Shown here: piece after piece, positions 22,664 through 34,295 of the stretch
Layout of the letters: every line of letters begins with the position of its first letter
Position numbering within the stretch: the first letter of the stretch is position 1
Origin: Campanula takesimana
Lineage: Eukaryota; Streptophyta; Magnoliopsida; Asterales; Campanulaceae
Direction of reading: 5' to 3'
NCBI GenBank assembly: GCA_026119855.1
Contig: JAOWBW010000076.1
Location: 124,001 to 188,000 of the forward strand
Length of the DNA: 64,000 nucleotides
Made by a program: the position numbers and the translations under genes
The notes under the pieces: model-generated
Told to the model about the DNA's origin: nothing
Databases searched by the model: none
What the model saw: the letters and a program-made list of their open reading frames with translations, nothing else

Positions 22664-24203
22664 CTCGATCCGGTCGAGTCATAGCAAGCAACCCTTCCAC
22701 TTCCGCACCGAGCTCCTCTTCTCAAAGGCCGCAAGCTCACAACACTCCCGAAGACCCTCTACTTGTCCAACTCAAGAAAACTCAAGCCAACATCTCTATT
22801 TGGGACCTCATTGCATCCTCAAAGAAACACCGAGATCTTGTCATCCGCAATCTCGATGATACATCAGTTTCTCCCGATACTACTCCCGAGGACCTCACGG
22901 CAATGATTGGTCACATTCATTTTAGCAACGTCATCACCTTCGCCGATATGGACCTCCCACCGTTTGGTTCCGACCATAACGAAGCTATTTACCTCAAAGT
23001 ACGAGCAAGGGGGAGGCCCGTCTCAAGAGTCTTAGTGGACGGTGGTTCCGCACTCAATCTCATGCCTGGTAGAATCATGGGCATACTGGGGCTTAAGGAT
23101 TCCGATTTGAAGCCTTCTACTCAAGTAATCCGAGGTTATGACAGCACCGCCCGTACAGTCATGGGTATGATCGAGATAGACATTGAGTTTGGGAGCATGG
23201 TCATGTCCGTTCCATTCCAAGTGCTTGATATCCCGGCCTCGTTCAACTTACTGTTGGGTCGACCATGGATTCATAATGCTAATGCCGTACCGTCAACTCT
23301 CCACCAATGTGTCAAGATCCGAAATGGTGATGAAATAGTAACCGTAATGGCTGAAAACATCACTATCCACAGAAAAGGTGAGCCCGTCCACCAAATTCAG
23401 CATGGTCTACCAGACTCCACTCTCTCTGGCGTCTCAATCAACGCCATCGACAAAGAAGGGGGAAACGGATCATGGACCCCCAGCAATCACAAAGTCCTCC
23501 GCATGATGAGGAATATGGACTACTTACCTGGCTTAGGCTTAGGGAAATATCAGCAAGGAATCCTACATCCCGTGCAAGTCCCATTTATCAAGAACACATT
23601 CGGCTTGGGATATGAGCCTTCCAAAGAAGACTTGAAACAAGAGCAAGCGATCAAGAATGAAAAGGCCCGAGCTCGTAAAGAAGGCCGTCGTTATGAAGTC
23701 CCTAACCTAAGGCCTTACCGCAAGACGTTGAATGGCTATTTTGTCCGCCAAGGGGAAGACGTTCCATACATGATCTTTCCCGAGCCGTGGGTTAACAATA
23801 AAGGTGTCAAAAAGCCTGGCCTCGAAATCTTCTCCGATTGTGAGATACAGATATTCGAAAGGGAACCAACTCCCATGTTTCCCCGTGAATGGTGGGGAAG
23901 GAAGGTGACTGTAGAGTTCGAGACAGAAATCACCGTGGGGGAAGAACTGACAGATTTAGCCTCCATGTTTGAAGAGCTTTCCATAATGAATGAATGCCAA
24001 GTTAACGCCATCCATGACACCGTCATCATGAACGAGACTATCAGTGAAATCCCGCCAAGCTCCGAGCCGATCAACAATTGGTATTCAACAAAGGGGCCCG
24101 TGGTATCCGAGGAATTCTTAGTCCAAGAAATGGGTTGCATACCCCGCACAGCAGCAAAGGAAGAGCAGCTTACACTTACTTTCGAGTCCGAGAGTGTCTC
24201 TAA

Positions 24204-26696
24204 TGTAACACCCATCCTATTTCTTGTTAAATATTTGACATACTTGTTAAATTCTTGAACTTGCATATTATGTGTTAGTTTTACATGGGTTAAAGTTTTA
24301 ACTGCTTTAAATAGTTAAGGTGGTTAAATGTCTAGTTTTGACTTTTGGGTCATTTGTGAAAATTTGACTTTAGGGGTCTTTTTGTTAAAAGTGAAACTTG
24401 AGGGGCCTAGGTGTCAATTTTCGAAACTTGAATGTATATCAAGTTTTGGTTTGCCTGAGAAAGGCATTTCACCCAAATCATTCTCGTTGTTTCCTCTGTT
24501 TCATAACCTAGGGTTAAAAGTTTTCCCTATTTCCGACTCCTCGAGTTTAATTATCCCTCCGTTCTTGATTCCGATCCCGGATTAATATTCGTGGCGTTGA
24601 ATAGAGCGTTCCAGGCCGAACATAAATAAGTTTTGGTCAACTTGAATTTTGACTAGGTAAGTTATTAGCTCCCCCTTGCTTGTAATAACATGCATAAATG
24701 TTATTCTCGATACTTGTGATTGTTAATTTTGTGTTTGGAATGATTTTTGTGGTATTTGTAAATTTGGGACAAAAGGGAGTAAAATTTCCCCTGTGTAACC
24801 TAATGTAAGGAATGAAAGAATTTGGTTTTAAACTTGTTTATGTTTTCTGGGAATGTTGAATTTCTTAGTAAATGTTACTCCTACGTTGGGGACGGAAAAT
24901 ATTGCAACCTGGGAAAGAATGAAAATTTCGCATTTTAGTACACTGTGCGACCGCACAAAAGTGATTGTGCGACCGCGCATCTTTCTGAAGGGTTTTTCAA
25001 AGAAATTGACATGCTTGTGTGCGGCCGCACAGTCCATGTTGGGCGACCGCACAGTCACCTGAAAAACAAAGATGTTGTTTAAAGTTTTGTATAAGTTGGA
25101 AGTAACCCCTAGTTAAGGTATATAACCATAATATAAGATGTCCTAGCAAGTGTTTTGATACTTTAGGGGCATCATACTTGATCTTAAATATGTATACTCA
25201 TTGAATTAAAATGAGAACATAAGTATAAGAGTAGTATCTCTTCTTTATGTCTTGAAAGTGCTATGAACAAGCACTAATGTGTTATACTTGTTGTGAATCC
25301 AATGATTGTGCACCTTAGAGGCATTAGCTTGAGGTCTAGACTTGAACATCCTAAGAATAGGATTGGGATTTGGTAAGAGTAAATGTATAACTCTTATACT
25401 TGTTTGAATGTCCAAAGATTGGAAGTTATAACTTGAAGTATAAGACATTAAAAGCTTGTACATGACTTGAACATCCATAGAAATGGATTAAGACTTGAAT
25501 ATAAGATAATAAAATCTTGTACATGGCTTGACACCAATACATATGTATGGTAGTGAACTAGAAAGTGCTATGAACAAGCACTAACGTGTATGAGACATGT
25601 TCTTGTTGTGTATGTGCAAACATTGCATATGGTTGCTTGATAACAAGGTGACTCTTGAGTACTTGAAGCATGTTCCTTGTTGAGCTAGTCCACTACATTT
25701 GGATTAGTTCTTCTCCCGTTGTTCAAGTAAATATCTACTTGTACTTCTTGTGTGAGTCCAGCTGGTTCTCCTTGCTTGTTCGAAAATGTATAGGTTCACG
25801 CTTGTCGCGAGAGCTGGGGTTAAGTGACAATCGGGTCCCTATGTATTTCCGCCCGACCCTTACTACCGCCATAGTAAGGGCATAGCTTCCTTAGTTGGAG
25901 CAATAAGCCTGACTTAAGTGAATGCTAAATTCCCGTCCCGAACCCTCATGAATAATCATGAGTTCTGATATGAGAATGACACTGGTTACCGGGTCTTCTG
26001 ATATATACTGAATAATCAGTTCCTGTTATTGATCGTGATGTCAAAGTAATACAAGCTTCGACAACAATGGTATTCTTGGGAGGAATAAGGAAGGAAGCAA
26101 TATCCTTATAACTTGCTTGTTTAGCCTTATGTGCTATTTGATGAGTGGATTATCCTCTCATATACTTGTTACTTGATGATACTTGAGATATGATTATTTG
26201 GGTATCTACTTGAATTGCATGATAACATGTCATGTAGTTGCATCTAATAGCTTACTGAGATTTATCTCACCCTTTATTTGTTTCCCCCCCCCCCAGGAAA
26301 GGAAGGATAGTGCGCAGTGAGGCTCGACATAGTTGGGAGCTTACTTCGCAGGTCGTGATTAAGTTGGGGCTTGTGTCCTTTTACACTTGGTGAGGACGAT
26401 GTATTATGGGTTTTGTAACTTCTTATTTTGGGGTAGACATCTTGTATAGTACTCTTAATGCCAGCTTATGTGCTAGGCATGTTTCCGCTGTGTATGTATT
26501 AAGTTTGGTTTTTAAATTTTCTTGTCCAGAACTCACGTTGTGAGCTAGTATAGCTCCTTACTCTAGAGTATGTATATCATGTCAATTTGTTAAACAAATG
26601 TCATTAAGTTTCTTGTTAAGTTTCTTGTTCCTCGTTAGGCACTCCCATCCAGGTTCGAGGTTCTATTAGGGGATCCCGGGACCTGGGGGCGTGTCA
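24204..26696 (+). mobile_element. Solo LTR C of a Ty3/gypsy element related to A
   Basis: 2493 bp, TGTAACACCC...GGGGGCGTGTCA, flanked by TSD TCTAA (24199-24203 and 26697-26701), with no internal region. It shares the A-type LTR plan: AG|GTAAGT at 24655-24662, a conserved AGCTTACTGAGATTTAT branch-point region near 26252, a C-run ending in CAG at 26284-26296, and a GGNACAAANGGAGTA phrase. Its CpG palindromes are of a different word from those of A. It arose by recombination between two LTRs, leaving one copy in the pol gene of B. Confidence 0.92.
24944..25054. promoter_or_regulatory. CpG palindrome cluster, solo LTR C
   Basis: Four copies: TGTGCGACCGCACA (24944-24957), TGTGCGACCGCGCA (24966-24979), TGTGCGGCCGCACA (25018-25031), GGGCGACCGCACAG (25041-25054). 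It lies 740-850 bp into the LTR, close to the offset of the different A-word (817-928) in LTR A. Confidence 0.5.
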
Positions 26697-29600
26697 TCTA
26701 ATACCCTCACCCAAGAGGATTTGGAGGCCATAGCCGAGCGTGTGTTTCCTTTCTTTGCTAATGAAAAATTTGATATTTCTGAGTACCCTGAGATTGCAAA
26801 CATCATAAATGATGAATTAACTAATAATGAACTTAACGAACAAGTTAATAACGATTCAAATTATGATGAAATAGACCACGAAAACACAACATACTTAAAT
26901 GAACTTGCTCAACAAGTCCGTAGTCGTGGCGAGAATGGTCCAAAGGCTGACGAAGAATTTCATGTTGTTAATCTGGGTACCGAAGAAGAGCCAAAGGAAA
27001 CCAAGATTGGAAGCTTCTTCAAGGGAGGCGACAGAGACAGATTGACTGCATTACTACGGGAGTTCGTGGATGTGTTCGCATGGTCATACAAAGACATGCC
27101 GGGTTTAGACAGAAAGGTAGCGGAGCACAGGATTCCGATCAGAGAAGATGCCAGGCCAGTAAAGCAGAAGCTCAGAAAGATCAAGCCAGAATGGTCTCTA
27201 CAGGTCAAAGAAGAGATTGAGAAGCTCCTCAGTGTGGGTTTCATCAAGGTTATTGAGTATCCGACATGGTTAGCCAACATTGTGACAGTCAGGAAGGCGA
27301 ACGGCAAGGTTCAAATTTGTGTAGACTTCCGGGATTTAAACAAAGCTTCCCCAAAGGATGAATTTCCACTCCCTAATATCGACATGCTAGTCGACTCCAC
27401 TGCTGCCTACGAGGTTCGCTCATTCGTGGATGGGTTCGCTGGGTACAATCAGATTCTCATGGCCGAGGAAGATCAACATAAGACAGCCTTCACAACACCG
27501 TGGGGTACCTTTTGCTACACAGTCATGCCGTTTGGGTTAAGAAACGCTGGGGCTTCCTACCAAAGAGCCGTGACAGACTTGTTCCACGATATGATTCACA
27601 AAGAAATCGAGGTCTATGTGGACGACATGATCATTCACTCCAAAGGGACCGAGGGTCAACATTTAATCGATCTCCGCAAGTTCTTCGAAAGGCTTCGTCA
27701 ACACAAGATGAGGCTCAACCCTGCAAAGTGCACATTCGGGGTTATCCGAGGCAAAGTTCTTGGTTATATGGTCACTGAAAGGGGAATCGAAGTAGACCCC
27801 TCCAAAATCAAGGCAATCATTGACATGCCTCCTCCAAAGACGCAGAAAGAGATTAAAGGTTTCATGGGCAGACTACAATACATCAGTCGGTTTGTGCACC
27901 AACTCACTTCCATGTGCGAGCCAATCTTCAAGTTACTCAAGAAGAATGTAGCTCTAGAATGGACCGACGCGTGCCAAGAAGCCTTCGATCAAGTGAAGCA
28001 TTACTTGACGTGCCCTCCTGTTCTAGTTCCGCCGCACAAAGAGAAACCTCTGTTACTCTATCTCACTGTTAATGATGAAGCCCTAGGGGCTATGCTACCA
28101 CAAGAGCAACGAGAGTCCACAAAGGAGAACGCCATTTATTTTGTCAGTCGCCGATTCCAAGGAGGCGAAAAGAACTACTCTGTCTTAGAGAAGTCATGTG
28201 CAGCATTGGTTTGGGTCACTCAAAAGCTCAAACACTATATGGAAGCTTTTCCAATCAAGCTAGTAGCAAAGGTAGACCCGCTCCGCTACATCTTCGAGAA
28301 GCCTTTCATGTCAACAAGAATAGCCAAATGGTACTTCATGCTCGCCGGCTATGATATCACTTACGTCACACTAAAATCCGTCAGGGGGAAAGTGTTCAGT
28401 GACCAGCTTGCCGAATTCCCGTGTGACGAAGTGAAGGGGGAAGATGTACAGTTCCCCGACGAGCATTTAATTTGTACTGCAACCGAGGAAGACAAGTGGC
28501 AACTTTTTTCGATGGCGTCGCCAATAAACACGGTTTTGGTATAGGGGTATTGCTTGTCGATCCAAAAGACATCTACACTCCCATTGCCATACGCCTGGAA
28601 TTCGAAGCTACCAACAACATTGCCGAGTACGAAGCATGCATAGCGGGGCTCGAAGCAGCTCTCGAAAGAAACGTCACGGAACTAGAAGTGTTCGGCGACT
28701 CTTTGCTCCTTATCAATCAGCAATCGGGTAAATGGCGAACCCAAGACCCGACTCTCCAACAGTATGGTCAGCACCTAGAAGAACTGGTTGAACAATTCCA
28801 AGAGATCACTTTCAACTACCTGCCAAGGGATAAGAATCGCTTCGCCGATGCACTGGCCACTATAGCTTCGTTAGTTGAAATGCCCAAAGGGAAAATGGTG
28901 AAGCCTTTCAAAATTGCTCGAAGGAACAGTCCGGCATATTGCATGAGTATCGAGATCAACGAGGTTCAAACAGACTCTCCGTGGTATTCGGATATCATGA
29001 ACTTCCTCAAAGACGGCACTTATCCCGAGAACATCAATAAGAAGTCTCAAGCAGCTCTGCAAAGGTTAGCCTCTCGGTACGTACTGATTGGGGACCGAGT
29101 CTATAAAAGGCACCACGACGGGATCAATCTCCTATGCGCCAATGAGACCGAAGCTCAAGAGATAATGTGTGAAGTGCACGAAGGAGAATGTGGACCCCAC
29201 ATGAATGGGTTTATGCTAGTCAAGAAGATACTTCGCATTGGTTACTATTGGAGCACTATGGAACGAGACTGTATCGAGAAAGTCAAAAGGTGTGCCAAAT
29301 GCCAATTCCACGCTAATCTGCAACATGCTCCACCCTCACAACTTTACAACATGGTCACACCTTGGCCTTTCTCTTGTTGGGGGATAGACATCATCGGTAA
29401 GGTTCATCCTGCCGGAAGCAATGGGCAATCATTCGTCCTAGTGGCAGTCGACTACTTCACAAAGTGGGTCGAAGCACAAGCCTATCGAACCCTCAACGCC
29501 AAGAAAGTGGCCGAATTTGTAAAGATCAACATCATGTGCCGATACGGCGTGCCTCATGAAATCATTTCCGACAACGGCTCTCACTTTGAGAAGGAAATGG

Positions 29601-30232
29601 ATGCACTTTTGGTAGAATACAAGATCACCAAGCACAAGTCATCTCCTTATCGGCCCCAAGCAAATGGCGCAGTCGAAGCAGCAAATAAGACCATCGAGAC
29701 CATCGTCAAGAAAATGGCCTCAACAGGAAGGGATTGGCCCGAGAAGCTACCATTAGCATTGTGGGGCTACCGCACATCAATACGATCCGCAACAGGAGAA
29801 ACTCCTTATGCATTGGTCTATGGTTCTGAAGCCGTACTCCCTATCGAACTTGAAGTCCCATCTCTACGGGTCCTCCTCGAGAATCAAGTCAACGAGGTCA
29901 ACTGGATGCAAAGTCGATACGAACAGCTAGCCTTACTCGACGAGAAAAGGTTAAGAGCACTCGAACGCACGAGGGCATATCAGCAAAGGATGGCAAGAGC
30001 TTTCAACAAAAAAGTGAGGCCTCGAAACATCAATGTGGGAGATTTGGTCTTAAGACAACATCCTCCTAATGCCATGAATCCCCTGGGGAAATGGGGACCC
30101 CGATGGATCGGTCCGTACGTGGTCAAAAAGATACTAAGCGGTGGTGCAGTCCGGCTCGTGGATTTAGATGGTGACCAGCTGCCAAAGGAGGTCAACCTCG
30201 ACAAGCTCAAGAGGTTCTACGCTTAATGAACA

Positions 30233-30630
30233 AAGACCATTTAAAAAAAAAAATAAAAAAAAAAAAAATCGCTCGCTAGGTTGAAAACCCGCAAGGGCGG
30301 CCTAGGCAAAAATTAGAGCACGTGCAAAAAAGAAGCCCGCTAGATTGAAAACCCGCAAGGGCGGTCTAGGCAAAAAACAGGGTGCACAAAAAAATAAAAA
30401 AAAAAAAAAAAAAAAAAATGGTCTTTGTTTGTTTGAACTACGAAGACCTGAGCCTCCCAACTGGAGGAACGTAGGCAACCTTCGGGTGCGGTCTAAAACA
30501 TATCAAAAATACCCAATTCACTTCAAATAACAAAATGCAATTTTTTATTCATTCAATGAATTATTCAAACCATTACAACGGATTTATTGAGCAACAAAAG
30601 ACATCAAAATATTAAATCCTAAAACAAAGC
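30233..30630. other. Post-pol region of element B with A-rich tracts
   Basis: Non-coding. It holds two A-rich tracts (30242-30268 and 30389-30418), the duplicated hairpin described separately, and a segment near 30440-30495 (AACGTAGGCAACCTTCGGG) that resembles a conserved ACGTAGGC-containing block seen after integrase in Tat elements, as far as I recall. Confidence 0.6.
30275..30370 (+). repeat. Duplicated hairpin after element B integrase
   Basis: Copy 1 at 30275-30307 and copy 2 at 30339-30371. Plan: CTAGG, TTGAAAAC, CCGC, AAGG loop, GCGG, CCTAG. The inner stem CCGC/GCGG and the outer stem CTAGG/CCTAG stack across an 8-base bulge. Copy 2 has CTAGA with TCTAG: the innermost outer-stem pair has changed from G-C to A-T on both sides. 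Confidence 0.75.
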
Positions 30631-30667
30631 GATATAATTGCAATCTCTTGGGGTACAAAGAAAAAAT

Positions 30668-31108
30668 CTAATCTTTCTTAGGTTTGGGAACCCATTGCTT
30701 CTTGTTGTGTCCTTTAGTCTTCTTGGATGGGGACGGAACATTCTTGGGACCACCAAGACGGGAGAAAACGCTAGGACGGGACGGAGCTTCATCAACGGCT
30801 TTCCCTTTACCCTTATCAAGCGGAGCCTTAGCAGGGACAACCATGGGACGCTTCCACACATAGGAGGAATTTCCTTTACCCTTCTTCTTCTTGGGAAAAT
30901 GACGGGGTCTATAGTCCCGCACATGAACCACCGGTCTCACGGGGTCAATAACATCGTCATTCGGCCTTCCCAAACGATCAAAAATGCTCGGACGCTTCTC
31001 CACCATCGAGACGGACCCCACAGCTGGAACGACATTCACCATGGGAACGGACTTCTCACCCTCGGGGACGGAAACCTTAACTTCAAAGGAGAAAGTCATT
31101 GGGGCCAT
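30668..31108 (-). CDS. Antisense ORF 2 in element B, basic protein with RLG motifs
   Basis: 146 residues, ATG at 31108-31106. I do not recognise the family. The protein has two copies of an S-[IV]-F-x-R-L-G-x-P motif (PSIFDRLGRP and PSVFSRLGGP), two basic patches (HFPKKKKGKG and SKKTKGHNKK) and a lysine-rich end, so nucleic-acid binding or nuclear entry is plausible but unproven. Motifs of this RLG type occur in Tat-branch gag-like proteins as I recall, so it may derive from one. Minus-strand TATAAAT at 31197-31191 lies about 85 bp before the ATG, and three GCGCGC palindromes (31252-31320) are just upstream of that. It lies 530 bp downstream of the antisense mobile-domain gene on the same strand, with a TATA box of its own. 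Confidence 0.6.
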   Translation of the reverse strand: MAPMTFSFEVKVSVPEGEKSVPMVNVVPAVGSVSMVEKRPSIFDRLGRPNDDVIDPVRPVVHVRDYRPRHFPKKKKGKGNSSYVWKRPMVVPAKAPLDKGKGKAVDEAPSRPSVFSRLGGPKNVPSPSKKTKGHNKKQWVPKPKKD

Positions 31109-31189
31109 TATGACAAGAATTTTGTGATTTAAGAGGAAAAAGTGTTTGCAAAAGAATGCTGTGTGACCATTCTGGTCGAAAATAGTTCA

Positions 31190-31320
31190 AATTTATAGCT
31201 GTTGGAACATTCTGATCAGAAAAGAAAGGGGCTGTAATTCAGCAGGCCAGAAGCGCGCGCCTCTGACCAGGGATTCACAACGCGCGCGCCTCCCACAAGC
31301 AAGGCCCGACGCGCGCGCCT
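31190..31320 (-). promoter_or_regulatory. Candidate promoter of antisense ORF 2
   Basis: Minus-strand TATAAAT (31197-31191). 55-130 bp upstream of it are AAGCGCGCGCCTCTG (31251-31265), CGCGCGCGCCTCCC (31281-31294) and GCGCGCGCCTTTG (31311-31323), the same word as in the LTR of the element. Confidence 0.45.
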
Positions 31321-31638
31321 TTGACAGCAGTTCAGACAGAAACAGCCCTTGTCAGTTCAGAACAGAACCCAAGCACTTCAACATATCCAACCTGCAGCAA
31401 AATCAAATCCCAGCAACAAAAAGGAGTTCAAGCATCGACAACAAGCATCCTTTGGGCACACATTTGTTTGTAAAGAGTCAACATCTAAGATCGAGTCGCT
31501 AATAGAACATGAAATGAGTAGTAAGATAACTAGGATTGTAAATACATGTTAAATGTTATTACAGGCAAAAGTAAAAGTGTTTCAATCCCTCATCCTCTCA
31601 GCCACAACAGCTCGGGCACGTCATCACCAACACTGTGC

Positions 31639-34063
31639 TCACCCCCTGCTACCGCTCTCGGTCTCCTCATCGTCATCATCCTCATCATCATCATCGTCAT
31701 CATCATCCTCGGACTCAGATGTCTCAATCACAACATCAGGACGGGTTCTCTTGGCAGCTCTCCCTGATGAACTGGCGCCGCCCCGGCTCTGGCTACCCTC
31801 TCGGCTCAGGCTCCTACTATGGCTACCTCCGTGACTCAGACTCCTGCTCAGCGACTGCCTCGCTGAAGAGACAGCCTCATCAATGTCCAGTGCAGCATCC
31901 CTGCAGCCTCGTCCCATGCCCCGAGCACCTCGGGCAGCTCCTCTCGCAGCACCAGAGACAGCACCGGCAGCATCTCTAGTCATGGCAGCAATATCCCTGC
32001 ACAGCTCCAGCACCCTCTCCTCCAGCTGACGGAGCCTCCGCCTCATTCCTTTGTTCTGCCTACCCAAGTGCCTATAAGCAGCTACGGGCACCTGTTGCAA
32101 CAAAGGACAGGGAAAGGAAATTACATCAATACAAAGGACAGAAAAACAAGACTGGAACTGAGAAAATGCAAAGATGGTCAGAAAAGCATACCACAGCAGC
32201 CTGAGCGGGAGGCTCTCTCTCTGGTGACATGTCCTCGGGAACAATCTCCCTCTGCTCCTCAAAGACCCCAAAGTTTGAATAAGTGTAATAAGGAGGAGGC
32301 AAAGGAGGATCAAAACAATACCCGGCACCGGTAGTATAAAACCGAGCGGAGGTCGAAGGAGCAGCCTGTGATCTCCTCGGAGCAGCAAACATAAAGCCCT
32401 GCATCAAGTTGTTCTCCCTGAAGAGGCCATAATCCTGATCCAAGTGAATATAAGGGACGGCATCAACCCCTACCATATATGCTGCACGATCAGCCTCCGG
32501 AAGCGACCTCCAGTTACGAGGGCAGAAAGGAGGAATGTCTGGAACTGCAGGACGAGGAGGGGTGTAAAAGTCTGTCACCTGGGTACCATGCTGCCAAAAT
32601 ACTCTATCTCCCAAGTACAGAGCCATGCACTCACCCGAACTCATCAAAAGCCGAGAACGGGTAGGAATAAGAGTGTGCTCAAACCAGTGCTGAACTGATC
32701 TCCACGGATACAAAGAGAAGGCAACAGACTCAGGCCTCAGGGTGTCCAAGTGCCGTCGGGCCGAAGTAAGACTAATGGGATTCGTGCCAGTCTTCACATT
32801 CCTCTCCTTATACGCCCACCGTGCGCAGTCCGGGTACTGGGGCTGGCCTTCCTTGGCAATCTTGAAATCCCTCAGATTCAGGATAGCAAAAGCCCAAAGC
32901 TGTAGACAAGAGGCGGAAACAAAGTTAATGACAGTCAACGGAAAAGGCAGTTATGACTAAGGCAAGGAGAATATGAAAGGGACAGTAAGTGGTATACCTC
33001 CCACAGCAAGCTGAAGCCCGTAACAGAGCTGGTAGTCGAGCGGCTGGTCAAATCCATGCCGTGATAACAAGCAGCCAAGCCCGCTGCGCCCCAATTATAC
33101 TGACCGATCTGGTCCAAGTCCACTAACAAGTCAAGCAGAGCCAAAGAGGCCGAAGATCCCCCATTGGCAAACAGAGTGTGGGATAACAAGTACCAAATGA
33201 AGCAACGGGCCACAGCATCAACCCGATCAGCAGTAACACCTCGAGCCTCAGCCATCAAGATGCTGAAATAAGCCCGGATTCTCCCCCATGTCACTCGAGA
33301 ATTCTTAACCTCGAACCGGCAGTCAACCAAGGCCAGTAACTCGTCCGGAGTCCGAGCAGACCCTCTCAAACCAAAAGGGACAGGCACCCCCATGAACGGC
33401 AAGCCCGTCAAAGCTGTGAAATCAGTAGGCGTCATAGTCACCTCGCCCATGGGTAAATGAAAGGTATGGGTGGTATCCCACCATCTCTCCCTCAATGCCT
33501 GAACCACATCAGGGTCATTCTTCAAAGCTGGGAGGCTAGTGACAAAAAGACCAAAATGAGTCCCTGTGACTCGGGCCCGAACATTCTCGGGCAACCTCTT
33601 CCATATAGAGATGGGCCCATGAGCCCCGCCGCGAATCTCTGTCAAACGGGTCCACTCCTGAAAGGAAAAAGAGGAACAGCAAAAATTCCATCAGCACGAC
33701 TGCTAGAAAACGGATGAACTCAACACAGAGATTTCAACGGCAGAACAATGTACAAGCAAGTGTGTGAACGTGAAAATGGACATCCCAACATGTTCCTTAC
33801 AACAAATCAGCAACAACAAACAACATGCAAAGAATGATCAATAAAGCTGCTGCAGCAATATTTCGGGTAAAGAAAACAGAACTTCATGAAACCCGAAATC
33901 GACAAGAAAGGTGAGGCATTCTCACCAAACCCGAAGTCACGAAGTGAGAAATATGGGTATGAGGCCGGAAAGTAAGCAAGCTCGGGTCCATAGCTTCAAC
34001 CCCAATTTCGGGCTCCTCGCCCTGTGGCATCTCAAATGGAGGTGATTGCTGACGATCCGACAT
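31639..34063 (-). CDS. Antisense four-exon gene for a plant mobile domain (PMD/MAIN-like) protein
   Basis: Minus strand, inside element B. Exons: 34063-33926 (ATG, 138 nt), 33657-32998 (660 nt), 32899-32192 (708 nt), 32091-31639 (453 nt, ends TGA). All three introns are GT-AG with good pyrimidine tracts, and every exon is a multiple of three, so all introns are phase 0; the product is 652 residues with no stop. Exons 2-3 hold the plant mobile domain: WKRLPENVRARVTGTHFG, TMTPTDFTALTGLPFMG, GRIRAYFSILMAEARGV, CFIWYLLSHTLFANG, then LWAFAILNLRDF and PRNWRSLPEADRAAYMVG. Exon 4 has a short coiled coil (RLRQLEERVLELCRDI), Ala/Gly/Arg- and Ser/Arg-rich stretches, a basic patch and a long Asp/Glu run. 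PMD proteins are known both as host nuclear proteins and as passengers of Tat-branch retrotransposons. The exact role is unknown. The intron structure implies transcription from its own promoter. Confidence 0.85.
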
Positions 34064-34193
34064 CGTTTCTTTGACGGAATTGATCCTAGAGCAGCAAGAA
34101 AGTGTTTTGGGGTGATTTCTCTACGAAAATTGGGCTCGGAATTTTGAGGGTTCTTCAAATCTTTGAAAAATGGCCGAAAACAGCAAACAGCCT

Positions 34194-34295
34194 GTTTAAA
34201 TATGCTGAACTTATGCGACAGGCGCGCGCCTCCCGACATATTCATCTGAGGCGCGCGCGTCACACAACGGGTCCCGGACGCACGCTCTTCCCATC
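34194..34295 (-). promoter_or_regulatory. Candidate promoter of the antisense PMD gene
   Basis: Minus-strand CATATTTAAA (34204-34195) lies about 130 bp before the ATG. Immediately upstream on the same strand are the element B palindromes: GGCGCGCGCCTCCC (34221-34234), GAGGCGCGCGCGTC (34248-34261) and the weaker GGACGCACGCTCTTCCC (34276-34292). Confidence 0.5.

Larger units (their letters stand above)
22657..30226 (+). pseudogene. Element B pol: protease, RT, RNase H, second RNase H, integrase
   Basis: Protease with VLVDGGSALNLM (near 23026-23061) is followed by a G-patch-like segment (DYLPGLGLGKYQQG, ~23518-23559). The frame is interrupted at 24203 by solo LTR C and resumes at 26702 in phase: V-S-N joins T-L-T-Q. 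RT has FRDLNKASPKDEFPLP and VYVDDMIIHSKG (27612-27647). The first RNase H includes the ENAIYFVSRRFQGGEKNYS segment. A one-base deletion in the T-run near 28506-28511 shifts the frame. In the new frame the second RNase H begins FFDGVANKHGFGIGVLL. Integrase follows: HHCC with CAKCQFH near 29291-29311, then D in GIDIIGK, D in SDNGSHF and E in NGAVEAANKT. It ends at 30226 with the usual DKLKRFYA tail. Confidence 0.92.

Noticed and set aside
24204..26696. C as a full retrotransposon
   Set aside because: No internal coding region, no second LTR copy, one pair of TSDs: a solo LTR.
31639..31979. Sense-strand frames opposite exon 4 of the PMD gene
   Set aside because: They are mirror frames of the SR/acidic low-complexity coding sequence (Ser and His runs from the TCA microsatellite).
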